Source: Zea mays
Taxonomy: Eukaryota; Streptophyta; Magnoliopsida; Poales; Poaceae
Assembly (NCBI RefSeq): GCF_902167145.1
Contig: NW_023367370.1
Location: 1 to 64,000, forward strand
DNA length: 64,000 nt
Direction: 5' to 3'
This document shows, piece by piece, positions 49,001 through 60,168 of this stretch. Position 1 is the first letter of the stretch; each line of letters starts with the position of its first letter. The position numbers and the translations under genes are program-made. The notes beneath the pieces are model-generated. The model made no database searches. It saw only the letters and a list, made by a program, of their open reading frames with translations, and was not told the DNA's origin.

Positions 49001-51177
49001 TCGACAAAAATGGGGGTTGTGTGGCCATTGATCATCGACCAGACGCTCATACACCTCACCTCACATATGTTTCCTTGCCATAGATCACATTCTTGGATTT
49101 CTGGTGGAGACCATTTCTTGGTTAAAAACTCGTACGTGTTAGCCTTCGGTATTATTGAAAATGATCGTTCATGGCTATTTTCGACAAAAATGGGGGTTGT
49201 GTGGCCATTGATCATCGACCAGAGGCTCGTACACCTCACCCCACATATGTTTCCTTGCCATAGATCACATTCTTGGATTTCTGGTGGAGACCATTTTTTG
49301 GTCTAAAATCCGTAGGTGTTAGCCTCTAATATTATTGAAAATGGTCGCTCATGGCTATTTTCAAGTTCGCTCATGGCTATTTTCATAAAAAATGGGGGTT
49401 GTGTGGCCATTTATCATCGACTAGAGGCTCATAAACCTCACCCCACATATGTTTCCTTGCTATAGATTACATTCTTGGATTTCTGGTGGAAACCATTTCT
49501 TGGTTAAAAACTCGTACGTGTTAGCCTTCGGTATTATTGAAAATGGTCGTTCATGGCTATTTTCGACAAAAATGGGGGTTGTGTGGCCATTGATCATCGA
49601 CCAGAGGCTCGTACACCTCACCCCACATATGTTTCCTTGCCATAGATCACATTCTTGGATTTCTGGTGGAGACCATTTCTTGGTCTAAAATACGTAGGTG
49701 TTAGCCTCTAATATTATTGAAAATGGTCGCTCATGGCTATTTTCGGCAAAATGGGGGTTGTGTGGCCATTGATCATCGACTAAAGGCTCATACACCTCAC
49801 CCCACATATGTTTCCTTGCCATAGATCACATTCTTGGATTTCTGGTGGAGACCATTTCTTGGTCAAAAATCCGTAGGTGTTAGCCTTCGGTATTATTGAA
49901 AATGGTCGTTCATGGCTATTTTCGACAAAAATGGGGGTTGTGTGGCCATTTATCATCGACTAGAGGCTCATACACCTCACCCCACATATGTTTCCTTGCC
50001 ATAGATCACATTCTTGGATTTCTGGTGGAGACCATTTCTTGGTCTAAAATCCGTAGGTGTTAGCCTCTAGTATTATTGAAATGGTCGCTCATGGCTATTT
50101 TCAAGGTCGCTCATGGCTATTTTCATAAAAAATGGGGGTTGTGTGGCCATTTATCATCGACTAGAGGCTCATAAACCTCACCCCACATATGTTTCCTTGT
50201 CATAGATTACATTCTTGGATTTCTGGTGGAGACCATTTCTTGGTTAAAAACTCGTACGTGTTAGCCTTCGGTATTATTGAAAATGGTCATTCATGGCTAT
50301 TTTCGGCAAAATGGGGGTTGTGTGGCCATTGATCGTCGACCAGAGGCTCATACACCTCACCCCACATATGTTTCCTTGCCATAGATCACATTCTTGGATT
50401 TCTGGTGGAGACCATTTCTTGGTCAAAAATCCGTAGGTGTTAGCCTTCGATATTATTGAAAATGGTCATTCATGGCTATTTTCGACAAAAATGGGGGCTG
50501 TGTGGCCATTGATCGCGACCAGAGGCTCATACACCTCACCCCACATATGTTTCCTTGTCGTAGATCACATTCTTGGATTTCTGGTGGAGACCATTTCTTG
50601 GTCAAAAATCCGTAGGTGTTAGCCTTCGATATTATTGAAAATGGTCGTTCATGGCTATTTTCGACAAAAATGGGGGTTGTGTGACAATTGATCATCGACC
50701 AGAGGCTCATACACCTCACCCCACATATGTTTCCTTGCCATAGATCACATTCTTGGATTTCTGGTGGAGACCATTTCTTGGTCAAAAATCCGTAGGTGTT
50801 AGCCTTCGGTATTATTGAAAATGGTCGTTCATGGCTATTTTCGACAAAAATGGGGGTTGTGTGGCCATTGATCATCGACCAGAGGCTCATACACCTCACC
50901 CCACATATGTTTCCTTGCCATAGATCACATTCTTGGATTTCTGGTGGAGACCATTTCTTGGTCAAAAATCCGTACGTGTTAGCCTCTAGTATTATTGAAA
51001 ATGGTCGCTCATGGCTATTTTCAAGGTCGCTCATGGCTATTTTCATAAAAAATGGGGGTTGTGTGGCCATTGATCATCGACCAGAGGCTCATACACCTCA
51101 CCCCACATATGTTTCCTTGCCATAGATCACATTCTTGGATTTCTGGTGGAGACCATTTCTTGGTTAAAAACTCGTAG

Positions 51178-54010
51178 GTGTTAGCCTTCGGTATTATTGA
51201 AAATGGTCATTCATGGCTATTTTCGGCAAAATGGGGTTTTTGTGGCCATTTATCATCGACCAGAGGCTCATACACCTCACCCCACATATGTTTCCTTGCC
51301 ATAGATTACATTCTTGGATTTCTGGTGGAGACCATTTCTTGGTTAAAAACTCGTACGTGTTAGCCTTTGGTATTTTTGAAAATGGTCATTCATGGCTATT
51401 TTCGACAAAAATGGGGGTTGTGTGGCCATTGATCATCGACCAGACGCTCATACACCTCACCCCACATATGTTTCCTTGCCATAGATCACATTCTTGGATT
51501 TATGGTGGAGACCATTTCTTGGTCAAAAATCCGTAGGTGTTAGCCTTCAGTGTCATTGAAAATGGTCGTTCATGGCTATTTTCGACAAAAATTAGGGTTG
51601 TGTGGCCATTGATCGTCGACCAGAGGCTCATACACCTCACCCCACATATGTTTCCTTGCCATAGATCACACTATAGATTACATTCTTGGATTTCTGGTGG
51701 AAACCATTTCTTGGTTAAAAACTCGTACGTGTTAGCCTTCGGTATTATTGAAAATGGTCATTCATGGCTATTTTCGGCAAAATGGGGGTTGTGTGGCCAT
51801 TGATCATCGACCAGAGGCTCGTACACCTCACCCCACATATGTTTCCTTGCCATAGATCACATTCTTGGATTTCTGGTGGAGTCCATTTCTTGGTCAAAAA
51901 TCCGTAGGTGTTAGCCTTTGGTATTTCTGAAAATGGTCATTCATGGCTATTTTCGACAAAAATGGGGGTTGTGTGGCCATTGATCATCGACCAGACGCTC
52001 ATACACCGCACCCCACATATGTTTCCTTGCCATAGATCACATTCTTGGATTTCTGGTGGAGACCATTTCTTGGTTAAAAACTCGTACGTGTTAGCCTTTG
52101 GTATTATTGAAAATGGTCGTTCATGGCTATTTTCGGCAAAATGGGGGTTGTGTGGCCATTGATCTTCCACCATAGGCTCATACACCTCACCCCACATATG
52201 TTTCCTTGCCATAGATCACATTCTTGGATTTCTGGTGGAGACCATTTCTTGGTCAAAAATCCGTAGGTGTTAGCCTTCGGTATTATTGAAAATGGTCGTT
52301 CATGGCTATTTTCGACAAAATGGGGGTTGTGTGGCCATTGATCATCGACCAGAGGCTCATACACCTCACCCCACATATGTTTCCTTGTCGTAGATCACAT
52401 TCTTGGATTTCTGGTGGAGACCATTTCTTGGGCAAAAATCCGTAGTTGTTAGCCTTCGATATTATTGAAAATGGTCGTTCATGGCTATTTTCGACAAAAA
52501 TGGGGGTTGTGTGGCCATTGATATTCGACCAGAGGCTCATACACCTCACTACACATATGTTTCCTTGCCATAGATCACATTCTTGGATTTCTGGTGGAGA
52601 CCATTTCTTGGTCAAAAATCCGTAGGTGTTAGCCTTCGGTATTATTGAAAATGGTCGTTCATGGCTATTTTCGACAAAAATGGGGGTTGTGTGGCCATTG
52701 ATCATCGACCAGAGGCTCATACACCTCACCCCACATATGTTTCCTTGCCATAGATCACATTCTTGGATTTCTGGTGGAGACCATTTCTTGGTCAAAAATC
52801 TGTAGGTGTTAGCCTTCGGTATTATTGAAAATGGTCGTTCATGGCTATTTTCGACAAAAATGGGGGTTGTGTGGCCATTGATCATCGACCAGAGGCTCAT
52901 ACACCTCACCCCACATTTGTTTCCTTGCCATAGATCACATTCTTGGAGTTTTGGTGGAGACCATTTCTTGGTTAAAAACTCGTAGGTGTTAGCCTTCGGT
53001 ATTATTGAAAATGGTCATTCATGGCTATTTTCGGCAAAATGGGGGTTGTGTGGCCATTTATCATCGACCAGAGGCTCATACACCTCACCCCACATATGTT
53101 TCCTTGCCATAGATTACATTCTTGGATTTCTGGTGGAGACCATTTCTTGGTTAAAAACTCGTACGTGTTAGCCTTTGGTATTTTTGAAAATGGTCATTCA
53201 TGGCTATTTTCGACAAAAATGGGGGTTGTGTGGCCATTGATCATCGACCAGACGCTCATACACCTCACCCCACATATGTTTCCTTGCCATAGATCACATT
53301 CTTGGATTTATGGTGGAGACCATTTCTTGGTCAAAAATCCGTAGGTGTTAGCCTTCAGTGTCATTGAAAATGGTCGTTCATGGCTATTTTCGACAAAAAA
53401 TAGGGTTGTGTGGCCATTGATCGTCGACCAGAGGCTCATACACCTCACCCCACATATGTTTCCTTGCCATAGATCACACCATAGATTACATTCTTGGATT
53501 TCTGGTGGAAACCATTTCTTGGTTAAAAACTCGTACGTGTTAGCCTTCGGTATTATTGAAAATGGTCACTCATGGCTATTTTCGGCAAAATGGGGGTTGT
53601 GTGGCCATTGATCATCGACCAGAGGCTCGTACACCTCACCCCACATATGTTTCCTTGCCATAGATCACATTCTTGGATTTCTGGTGGAGACCATTTCTTG
53701 GTCAAAAATCCGTAGGTGTTAGCCTTTAGTATTTTTGAAAATGGTCATTCATGGCTATTTTCGACAAAAATGGGGGTTGTGTGGCCATTGATCATCGACC
53801 AGACGCTCATACACCTCACCCCACATATGTTTCCTTGCCATAGATCACATTCTTGGATTTCTGGTGGAGACCATTTCTTGGTTAAAAACTCGTACGTGTT
53901 AGCCTTCGGTATTATTGAAAATGGTCGTTCATGGCTATTTTCGGCAAAATGGGGGTTGTGTGGCCATTGATCTTCCACCATAGGCTCATACACCTCACCC
54001 CACATATGTT
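51178..54010. repeat. ~1808-bp knob180 duplication
   Basis: Variant monomers recur at an offset of 1808 bp: 51178/52986, 51213/53021, 51537/53345 and 51908/53716. They include the shared oddities GATCACA(C)TATAGATTACATTC at 51665 (with CC instead of C at 53473) and GATCTTCCACCATAGG at 52161/53969. Confidence 0.8.
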
Positions 54011-54384
54011 TCCTTGCCATAGATCTCATTCTTGGATTTCTGGTGGAGACCATTTCTTGGTCAAAAATCCGTAGGTGTTAGCCTTCGGTATTATTGAAAA
54101 TGGTCGTTCATGGCTATTTTCGACAAAAATGGGGGTTGTGTGGCCATTGATCATCGACCAAAGGCTCATACACCTCACCCCACATATGTTTCCTTGCCAT
54201 AGATCACATTCTTGGATTTCTGGTGGAGACCATTTCTTGGTCAAAAATCCGTAGGTGTTAGCCTTCGGTATTTTTGAAAATGGTCATTCATGGCTATTTT
54301 CGGCAAAATGGGGGTTGTGTGGCCATTGATCATCGACCAGAGGCTCGTACACCTCACCCCACATATGTTTCCTTGCCATAGATC

Positions 54385-54835
54385 AAATGTTCTCCACCAT
54401 AAATCCAAGAATGTGATCTATGGCAAGGAAACATATGTGTAGTGAGGTGTATGAGCCTCTGGTCGAAGATCAATGGTCTCCACCAGAAATCCAAGAATGT
54501 GATCTATGGCAAGGAAACATATGTGGGGTGAGGTGTATGAGCCTCTTGTCGATGATCAATGGCCACACAACCCCCATTTTGTCAAAAATAGCCATGAATG
54601 ACCATTTTCAATAATACCGAAGGCTAACACGTACGAGTTTTTAACCAAGAAATGGTTTCCACCAGAAATCCAAGAATGTAATATATGGCAAGGAAACATA
54701 TGTGGGGTGAAGTGTACGAGCCTCTGGTCGATGATCAATGGCCACACAACCCCCATTTTTATGAAAATAGCCATGAGCGACCATTTTCAATAATACTAGA
54801 GGCTAACACCTACGGATTTTAGACCAAGAAATGGT
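54385..54835. repeat. Inverted knob180 block at the right edge of the array
   Basis: Orientation flips at about 54384 (GATCA followed by AATGTTCTCCACC) and stays reversed up to the Sirevirus LTR. The block contains, in reverse orientation, the fused-monomer junction (GGTCGAAGATCAATGGTCTCC near 54461-54481) that otherwise occurs only in the 10.9-14.2 kb cluster. Its neighbouring variants also match that cluster. Confidence 0.88.
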
Positions 54836-55403
54836 TGATAGTCGCCTAGAGGGGGGGGGGTGAATAGGGCAAAACTGAAATTTACAAATATAAACACAAC
54901 TACAAGCCGGGTTAGCGTTAGAAATATGAAACCGAGTCCGCGAGAGAGGGTGGAAAACAAATCGCAAGCAAATGAAGAGTGTGACACGCGGATTTGTTTT
55001 ACCGAGGTTCGGTTCTCTCAAACCTACTCCCCGTTGAAGAGGCCACAAAGGCTGGGTCTCTTTCAACCCTTCCCTCTCTCAAACGATCCCACTGATCGAG
55101 TGAGCTTTCTCTTCTCAATCACTTGGAACACAAAGTACCCACAAGGACCACCACAAGTTTGGTTTCTCTTGCCTCAATTACAAGTGAGTTTGATCGCAAT
55201 GAAGGAATCAAGAAAGAAGAAAGCAATCCAAGCGCAAGAGCTCGAAAGAACACAAGCAAATCTCTCTCTCTAGTCACTAGGGCGTTGTGTGGAATTTGGA
55301 GAGGATTTGATCTCTTTGGTGTGTCTAGAATTGAATGCTAGAGCTCTTGTAAGTAGTTGGGAAGTGGAAAACTTGGATGCAATGAACGGTTGGGTGGTTG
55401 GGG

Positions 55404-55411
55404 TATTTATA
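55404..55411 (-). promoter_or_regulatory. TATA box in the Sirevirus 3' LTR
   Basis: TATAAATA on the - strand, with the palindrome cluster upstream of it in U3. The same box is at 63496-63503 in the 5' LTR. Confidence 0.72.
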
Positions 55412-55460
55412 GCCCCAACCACCAAAATAACCGTTGGTGGAGGCTGTTTGTTCGATGGCG

Positions 55461-55910
55461 CACCGGACATGTCCGGTGCCCCTGCCACGTCACCAGTGCC
55501 GTTGGAATCTGACCGTTGGAGTTCTGACTTCTGGGCCCGCCTCGATGTCCGGTGGCGCACCGGGCATGCATTGTTCACTGTCCGGTGCGCCGGCATGGGC
55601 GACTCTGACTTCTGCGCGCGCTGCGCGCGCATTAAATGCATCGCAGGTAGCCGTTGGCGCCGAAGTAGCCGTTGCTCCGTGGATGCACCGGACAGTCCGG
55701 TGCACACCGGACATGTCCGGTGAATTATAGCGGTGCAGCCGCTCTGATTTCCCGAGGCTGGCGAGTTCCTGAGCCGCGTCCCGTTGGAGCACCGGACAGT
55801 CCGGTGAATTATAGCGCGCCGGCTCTGGAGAATTCCCGAAGGCGACGAGTTCGCGTTGAAGTCCTTTGGTGCACCGGACACTGTCCAGTGGTGCACCAGA
55901 CAGTCCGGTG
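55461..55910 (-). repeat. Cluster of CACCGGAC...GTCCGGTG palindromes in U3
   Basis: Full or near-full palindromes lie at 55461-55478, 55686-55702, 55705-55722, 55790-55806, 55872-55890 and 55894-55910, plus half-sites near 55546 and 55578. Each joins CACCGGAC and GTCCGGTG with a 0-3 base centre. They lie upstream of the TATA box. Repeated palindromes of this type are reported for Sirevirus LTRs (established, from memory); binding factors are not known to me. Confidence 0.85.
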
Positions 55911-56109
55911 CGCCAGACCAGAGGAGCCTTCGGTTGCTCCTTTGCTCTTTTGTTGAACCCAACACTTGGTCTTTTTATTGGCTAAGTGTGAACCTTTTGC
56001 ACCTGTATAACTTATACACTAGAACAAACTAGTTAGTCCAAAGATTTGTGTTGGGCAATTCAACCACCAAAATTATATAGGAACTAGGTGTAAGCCTAAT
56101 TCCCTTTCA

Positions 56110-56123
56110 ATCTCCCCCTTTTT
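56110..56123 (-). other. Polypurine tract of the Sirevirus
   Basis: AAAAAGGGGGAGAT on the - strand, directly before the 3' LTR start TGAAAGGG. It is the expected plus-strand primer. Confidence 0.88.
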
Positions 56124-56927
56124 GGTGATTGATGCCAACACAAACCAAAGCAAATATAGAAGTGCATAATTGAACTAGTTTGCATAATATAAGTGCAAAG
56201 GTTGCTTGGAATTGAGCCAATATAAATACTTACAAGATATGCATGGATTGTTTCTTCATTTTTAACATTTTGGACCACGCTTGCACCACATGTTTTGTTT
56301 TTGCAAAATCTTTTCTAAATCTTTTCAAAGTTCTTTTGCAAATAGTCAAGGGTAAATGAATAAGAGTTTGCAAAGTATTTTCAAGATTTGAAATTTTCTC
56401 CCCCTGTTCCAAATGCTTTTCCTTTGACTAAACAAAACTCCCCCTAAATAAAATCTCCTCTTAGTGTTCAAGAGGGTTTTGATGAAACAATTTTGAAATA
56501 CTACTTTCTCCCCTTTTTGAACACATTAAGATACCAAATTGACAATTGGAAATTACATTTTAAAATTAGGTGGTGGTGCGGTCCTTTTGCTTTGGGCTAA
56601 TACTTCCTCCCCCTTTGGCATGAATCGCCAAAAACGGAGTCATTAGAGCCCTTCAAATAACTTTCTCCTCCCTTGGTCATAAATAAAAGAGTGAAGATTA
56701 TACCAAAGTAGGAGTCCTTTTGTTTTGCTCTCTCCCCCAAGGATAGAGAGCGGCTCGGAGTGACGGCGAAGGATGAGTTGACGGAGTGGAAGCCTTTGTC
56801 TTCGCCGAAGACTCCAATGCCCTTTCAATGCACCTATGACTTGATTTGAAGTAGACTTGAAAACACATTAGTCATAGCATATGAAAGAGACATGATCAAA
56901 GGTATATTCATGAGCTATGTGTGCAAG
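56124..56927 (-). other. Sirevirus 3' non-coding region with extra purine tracts
   Basis: About 800 bp between the pol stop and the polypurine tract, AT-rich and without a supported open frame. On the - strand it contains further G-rich purine runs at 56397-56404, 56438-56444, 56507-56518, 56606-56617 and 56728-56738. Multiple such tracts are a reported Sirevirus trait. An envelope-like gene, found here in some Sireviruses, is absent. Confidence 0.8.
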
Positions 56928-59261
56928 TTAGCAATAGAAATTTCTAGAATCAAGAATATTGAGCTCATGCCTAAGTTTGGTAAAAGTTTGTTCATCAAGT
57001 GGTTTGGTAAAGATATCGGCTAATTGATCTTTAGTATTAATGTATGCAATCTCAATATCTCCCTTTTGTTGGTGATCCCTAAGAAAATGATACCGAATGG
57101 CTATGTGCTTAGTGCGGCTATGCTCGACGGGATTGTCGGCCATTTTGATTGCACTCTCATTATCACATAGCAAAGGGACTTTGGTTAATTTGTAACCGTA
57201 GTCCCGCAGGGTTTGCCTCATCCAAAGCAATTGCGCGCAACAATGACCTACGGCAATGTACTCGGCTTCGGCGGTTGAAAGAGCGACCGAATTTTGCTTC
57301 TTTGAGGCCCAAGACACCAAGGATCTTCCCAAGAACTGGCAAGTCCCTGATGTGCTCTTTCTATTAATCTTACACCCCACCCAATCGGCATCCGAATAAC
57401 CAATTAAATCAAAAGTGGATCCCCGAGGGTACCAAAGCCCAAACTTAGGAGTATAAGCCAAATATCTCAAGATTCGTTTTACGGTCGTAAGGTGGGATTC
57501 CTTAGGGTCGGATTGGAATCTTGCACACATGCAAAGGGAAAGCATAATGTCCGGTCGAGATGCACATAAATAGAGTAATGAACCTATCATCGACCGGTAT
57601 ACCTTTTGATCCACGGACTTACCTCCCGTGTCGAGGTCGAGATGCCCATTAGTTCCCATGGGTGTCTTGATGGGTTTGGCATCCTTCATCCCAAACTTGG
57701 TTAGAATGTCTTGAGTGTACTTTGTTTGGCTGATGAAGGTGCCCTCTTGGAGTTGTTTGACTTGGAATCCTAGAAAATACTGCAACTCCCCCATCATCAA
57801 CATCTCGAACTTTTGTGTCATGATCCTACTAAATTCTTCACAAGTAGATTCGTTAGTAGACCCAAATATGATATCATCAACATAAATTTGGCATACAAAC
57901 AAATCATTGTCAAGAGTTTTAGTGAATAGAGTAGGATCGGCTTTTCCGACTTTGAAGCCATTAGCAATAAGGAAATCCCTAAGGCATTCATACCATGCTC
58001 TTGGGGCTTGCTTGAGCTCGTAAAGCGCCTTAGAGAGCTTATAGACATGGTTAGGATACTCACTGTCTTCAAAGCCGGGAGGTTGCTCAACATAGACCTC
58101 TTCCTTGATTGGTCCATTGAGGAAGGCACTTTTCACGTCCATTTGATAAAGCTTAAAGCCATGGTAAGTAGCATAGGCTAATAATATACGAATTGACTCA
58201 AGCCTAGCTACGGGTGCATAGGTTTCACCGAAATCCAAACCTTCGACTTGGGAGTATCCCTTGGCCACAAGTCGAGCTTTGTTCCTTATCACCACACCAT
58301 GCTCGTCTTGCTTGTTGCGGAAGACCCATTTGGTTCCTACAACATTTTGGTTAGGACGTGGAACTAAATGCCATACCTCATTCCTAGTGAAGTTGTTGAG
58401 CTCTTCTTGCATCGCCACCACCCAATCCGAATCTTGTAGTGCTTCCTCTACCCTGTGTGGCTCAATAGAGGAAACAAACGAGTAATGTTCACAAAAATGT
58501 GCAACACGAGATCTAGTAGTTACCCCCTTATGAATGTCGCCGAGGATGGTGTCGATGGGGTGATCTCGTTGGATTGCTTGGTGGACTCTTGGGTGTGGCG
58601 GCCTTTGTTCCTCTTCCTCCTTGTCTTCCTCATTTGCATCTCCCCGTTGATCATTGCCATCATCTTGAGGTGGCTCAATTGCTTGATCTTCTACTTCATC
58701 AACTTGAGCCTCATCCTCATTTTGAGTTGGTGGAGATGCTCGCGTGGAGGAGGATGGTTGATCTTGTGCTTTTGGAAGCTCTTCGGATTCCTTAGGACAC
58801 ACATCCCCAATGGACATGTTCCTTAGCGCGATGCACGGAGCCTCTTCATCACCTATCTCATCAAGATCAACTTGCTCTACTTGAGAGCCGTTAGTTTCAT
58901 CAAACACAACGTCACATGAGACTTCAACTAGTCCAGTGGACTTGTTAAAGACCCTATATGCCCTTGTGTTTGAGTCATAACCAAGTAAAAAGCCTTCCAC
59001 AGTCTTAGGAGCAAATTTAGATTTTCTACCTCTTTTAATAAGAATAAAGCATTTGCTACCAAAGACTCTAAAATATGAAATGTTGGGCTTCTTACCGGTT
59101 AGGAGTTCATATGATGTCTTCTTGAGGATTCGGTGTAGATACAACCGGTTGATGGCATAGCAAGCGGTGTTGACCGCCTCGGCCCAAAACCGATCCGAAG
59201 TCTTGTACTCATCAAGCATGGTCCTTGCCATGTCTAATAGAGTTCGATTCTTCCTCTCCAC
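56928..59261 (-). pseudogene. pol: Sirevirus pol, C-terminal part: end of integrase, RT, RNase H
   Basis: 777 codons open from a frameshift point to the stop. Residues 1-10 (ERKNRTLLD) carry the third catalytic acid of integrase (E2), which belongs with the D residues encoded in the preceding frame. Residues 45-115 are the integrase C-terminal region, followed by an acidic Glu/Asp/Pro linker (125-225). RT starts about 295, with D375 ([11 protein letters not shown]) and YVDD at 460-463. RNase H is at the C-terminus, with [16 protein letters not shown] and the DNESAIKMA block. It has no start of its own: the frame opens at a GTG inside integrase, so it is a piece of a broken polyprotein. Confidence 0.93.
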
Positions 59262-60028
59262 TACACCATTTTGTTGTGGGTGTAGGGAGAAGAGAACTCA
59301 TGCTTGATGCCCTCTTCCTCAAGAAAGCCTTCGATTTGAGAGTTCTTGAACTCCGTCCCGTTGTCGCTTCTTATTTTCTTGATCCTTAAGCCAAACTCAT
59401 TTTGAGCCCGTCTCAAGAATCCCTTTAAGGTCTCCTGGGTTTGAGATTTTTCCTGTAAAAAGAATACCCAAGTGAAGCGAGAATAATCATCCACTATTAC
59501 AAGACAATACTTACTCCCGCCGATGCTTATGTAAGCAATCGGGCCGAATAGGTCCATGTGTAGGAGCTCCAGTGGTCTTTCGGTCGTCATGATGTTCTTG
59601 TGTGGATGATGGGCTCCAACTTGCTTTCCTGCCTGACATGCACTACAAATCCTGTCTTTCTCAAAATGAACATTTGTTAGTCCTAAAATGTGTTCTCCCT
59701 TTAGAAGCTTATGAAGATTCTTCATCCCAACATGGGCTAGTCGGCGGTGCCAGAGCCAACCCATGTTAGTCTTAGCAATTAAGCATGTGTCGAGTTCAGC
59801 TCTATCAAAATCTACTAAGTATAGCTGACCCTCTAACACACCCTTAAATGCTATTGAATCATCACTTCTTCTAAAGACAGTGACACCTACATCAGTAAAT
59901 AGACAGTTGTAGCCCATTTGACATAATTGTGAAACGGAAAGCAAATTGTAATCTAAAGAATCTACAAGAAAAACATTGGAAATTGAATGGTCAGGAGATA
60001 TAGCAATTTTACCAAGACCTTTGACCAA
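59262..60028 (-). pseudogene. Sirevirus integrase, N-terminal and catalytic core, frameshifted at both ends
   Basis: 255 open codons between two frame breaks. The GAG-pre-integrase region leads into an HHCC zinc finger (H94, H99, C128, C131) and the core with D159 (HMDLFGP) and D222 (RSDNGTEF). The matching Glu is in the next frame, after a one-base loss in a C-run (G-run at 59278-59280 on the + strand). The upstream break at 60043-60045 is a second one-base loss, in a G-run of the - strand. Both breaks lie in homopolymers, so a sequencing or assembly error is an alternative to real mutation. Confidence 0.88.
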
Positions 60029-60168
60029 ACCTTGATTTCCATCCCGAATGTGATAGCTCGTTGGGGATCTTGGTTTTTCTCATAGGAGGAGAACATCCTT
60101 TTCTCCACTGTCATATGGTTTGTGCACCCGCTGTCGAGTATCCAACTTGAGCCCCCGGATGCATAAAC
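60029..60168 (-). pseudogene. Sirevirus aspartic protease fragment
   Basis: After the gag stop TAG (60169-60171) the same frame stays open for about 40 codons. It shows the retropepsin active site LDSGC (DSG codons at 60127-60135) followed by TNHMT, as usual in Copia elements. It then runs into the first pol frameshift at 60043-60045. The protease is therefore separated from gag by one in-frame stop and from integrase by one missing base. Confidence 0.85.

Larger units (their letters stand above)
35861..54835. repeat. knob180 satellite array, right part
   Basis: This is the continuation of the same ~180-bp knob satellite after the Gypsy insertion. The first bases, ATATGTTTCC, pick up the monomer exactly where it stops at 24050. 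About 105 monomers are present. Small inverted pieces lie at 42867-42940 and 45975-46048, and the last ~450 bp (54385-54835) are inverted. A 3108-bp segment is tandemly duplicated between about 40.4 and 46.7 kb. The array ends abruptly at the Sirevirus LTR at 54836; whether it resumes beyond that element cannot be seen here. Confidence 0.97.
54836..56109 (-). repeat. 3' LTR of the Sirevirus
   Basis: 1274 bp with - strand ends TGAAAGGG...GACTATCA. Compared with the visible part of the 5' LTR I count about 16 substitutions in ~1075 positions, a 2-bp change in a G-run (10 versus 12) and two indels at CACCGGAC repeats. This gives roughly 0.6 million years at 1.3e-8 per site per year. A GC-rich tract (GCGCGCGCTGCGCGCGC) is at 55614-55630. 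Confidence 0.95.

Noticed and set aside
1..54835. The second knob repeat TR-1 (about 350 bp) or the centromere repeat CentC
   Set aside because: All satellite monomers examined align to the 180-bp unit in one or the other orientation; no other tandem family was seen.
54836..56109. Open frames in the Sirevirus LTR (for example 55270-55965, 54860-55273) as host genes
   Set aside because: They recur in both LTRs, contain the CACCGGAC repeats in translation and match no protein family.
56124..56927. An envelope-like gene in the Sirevirus, as in soybean SIRE1
   Set aside because: The longest open frames here are about 60 codons and the region is AT-rich non-coding with purine tracts.
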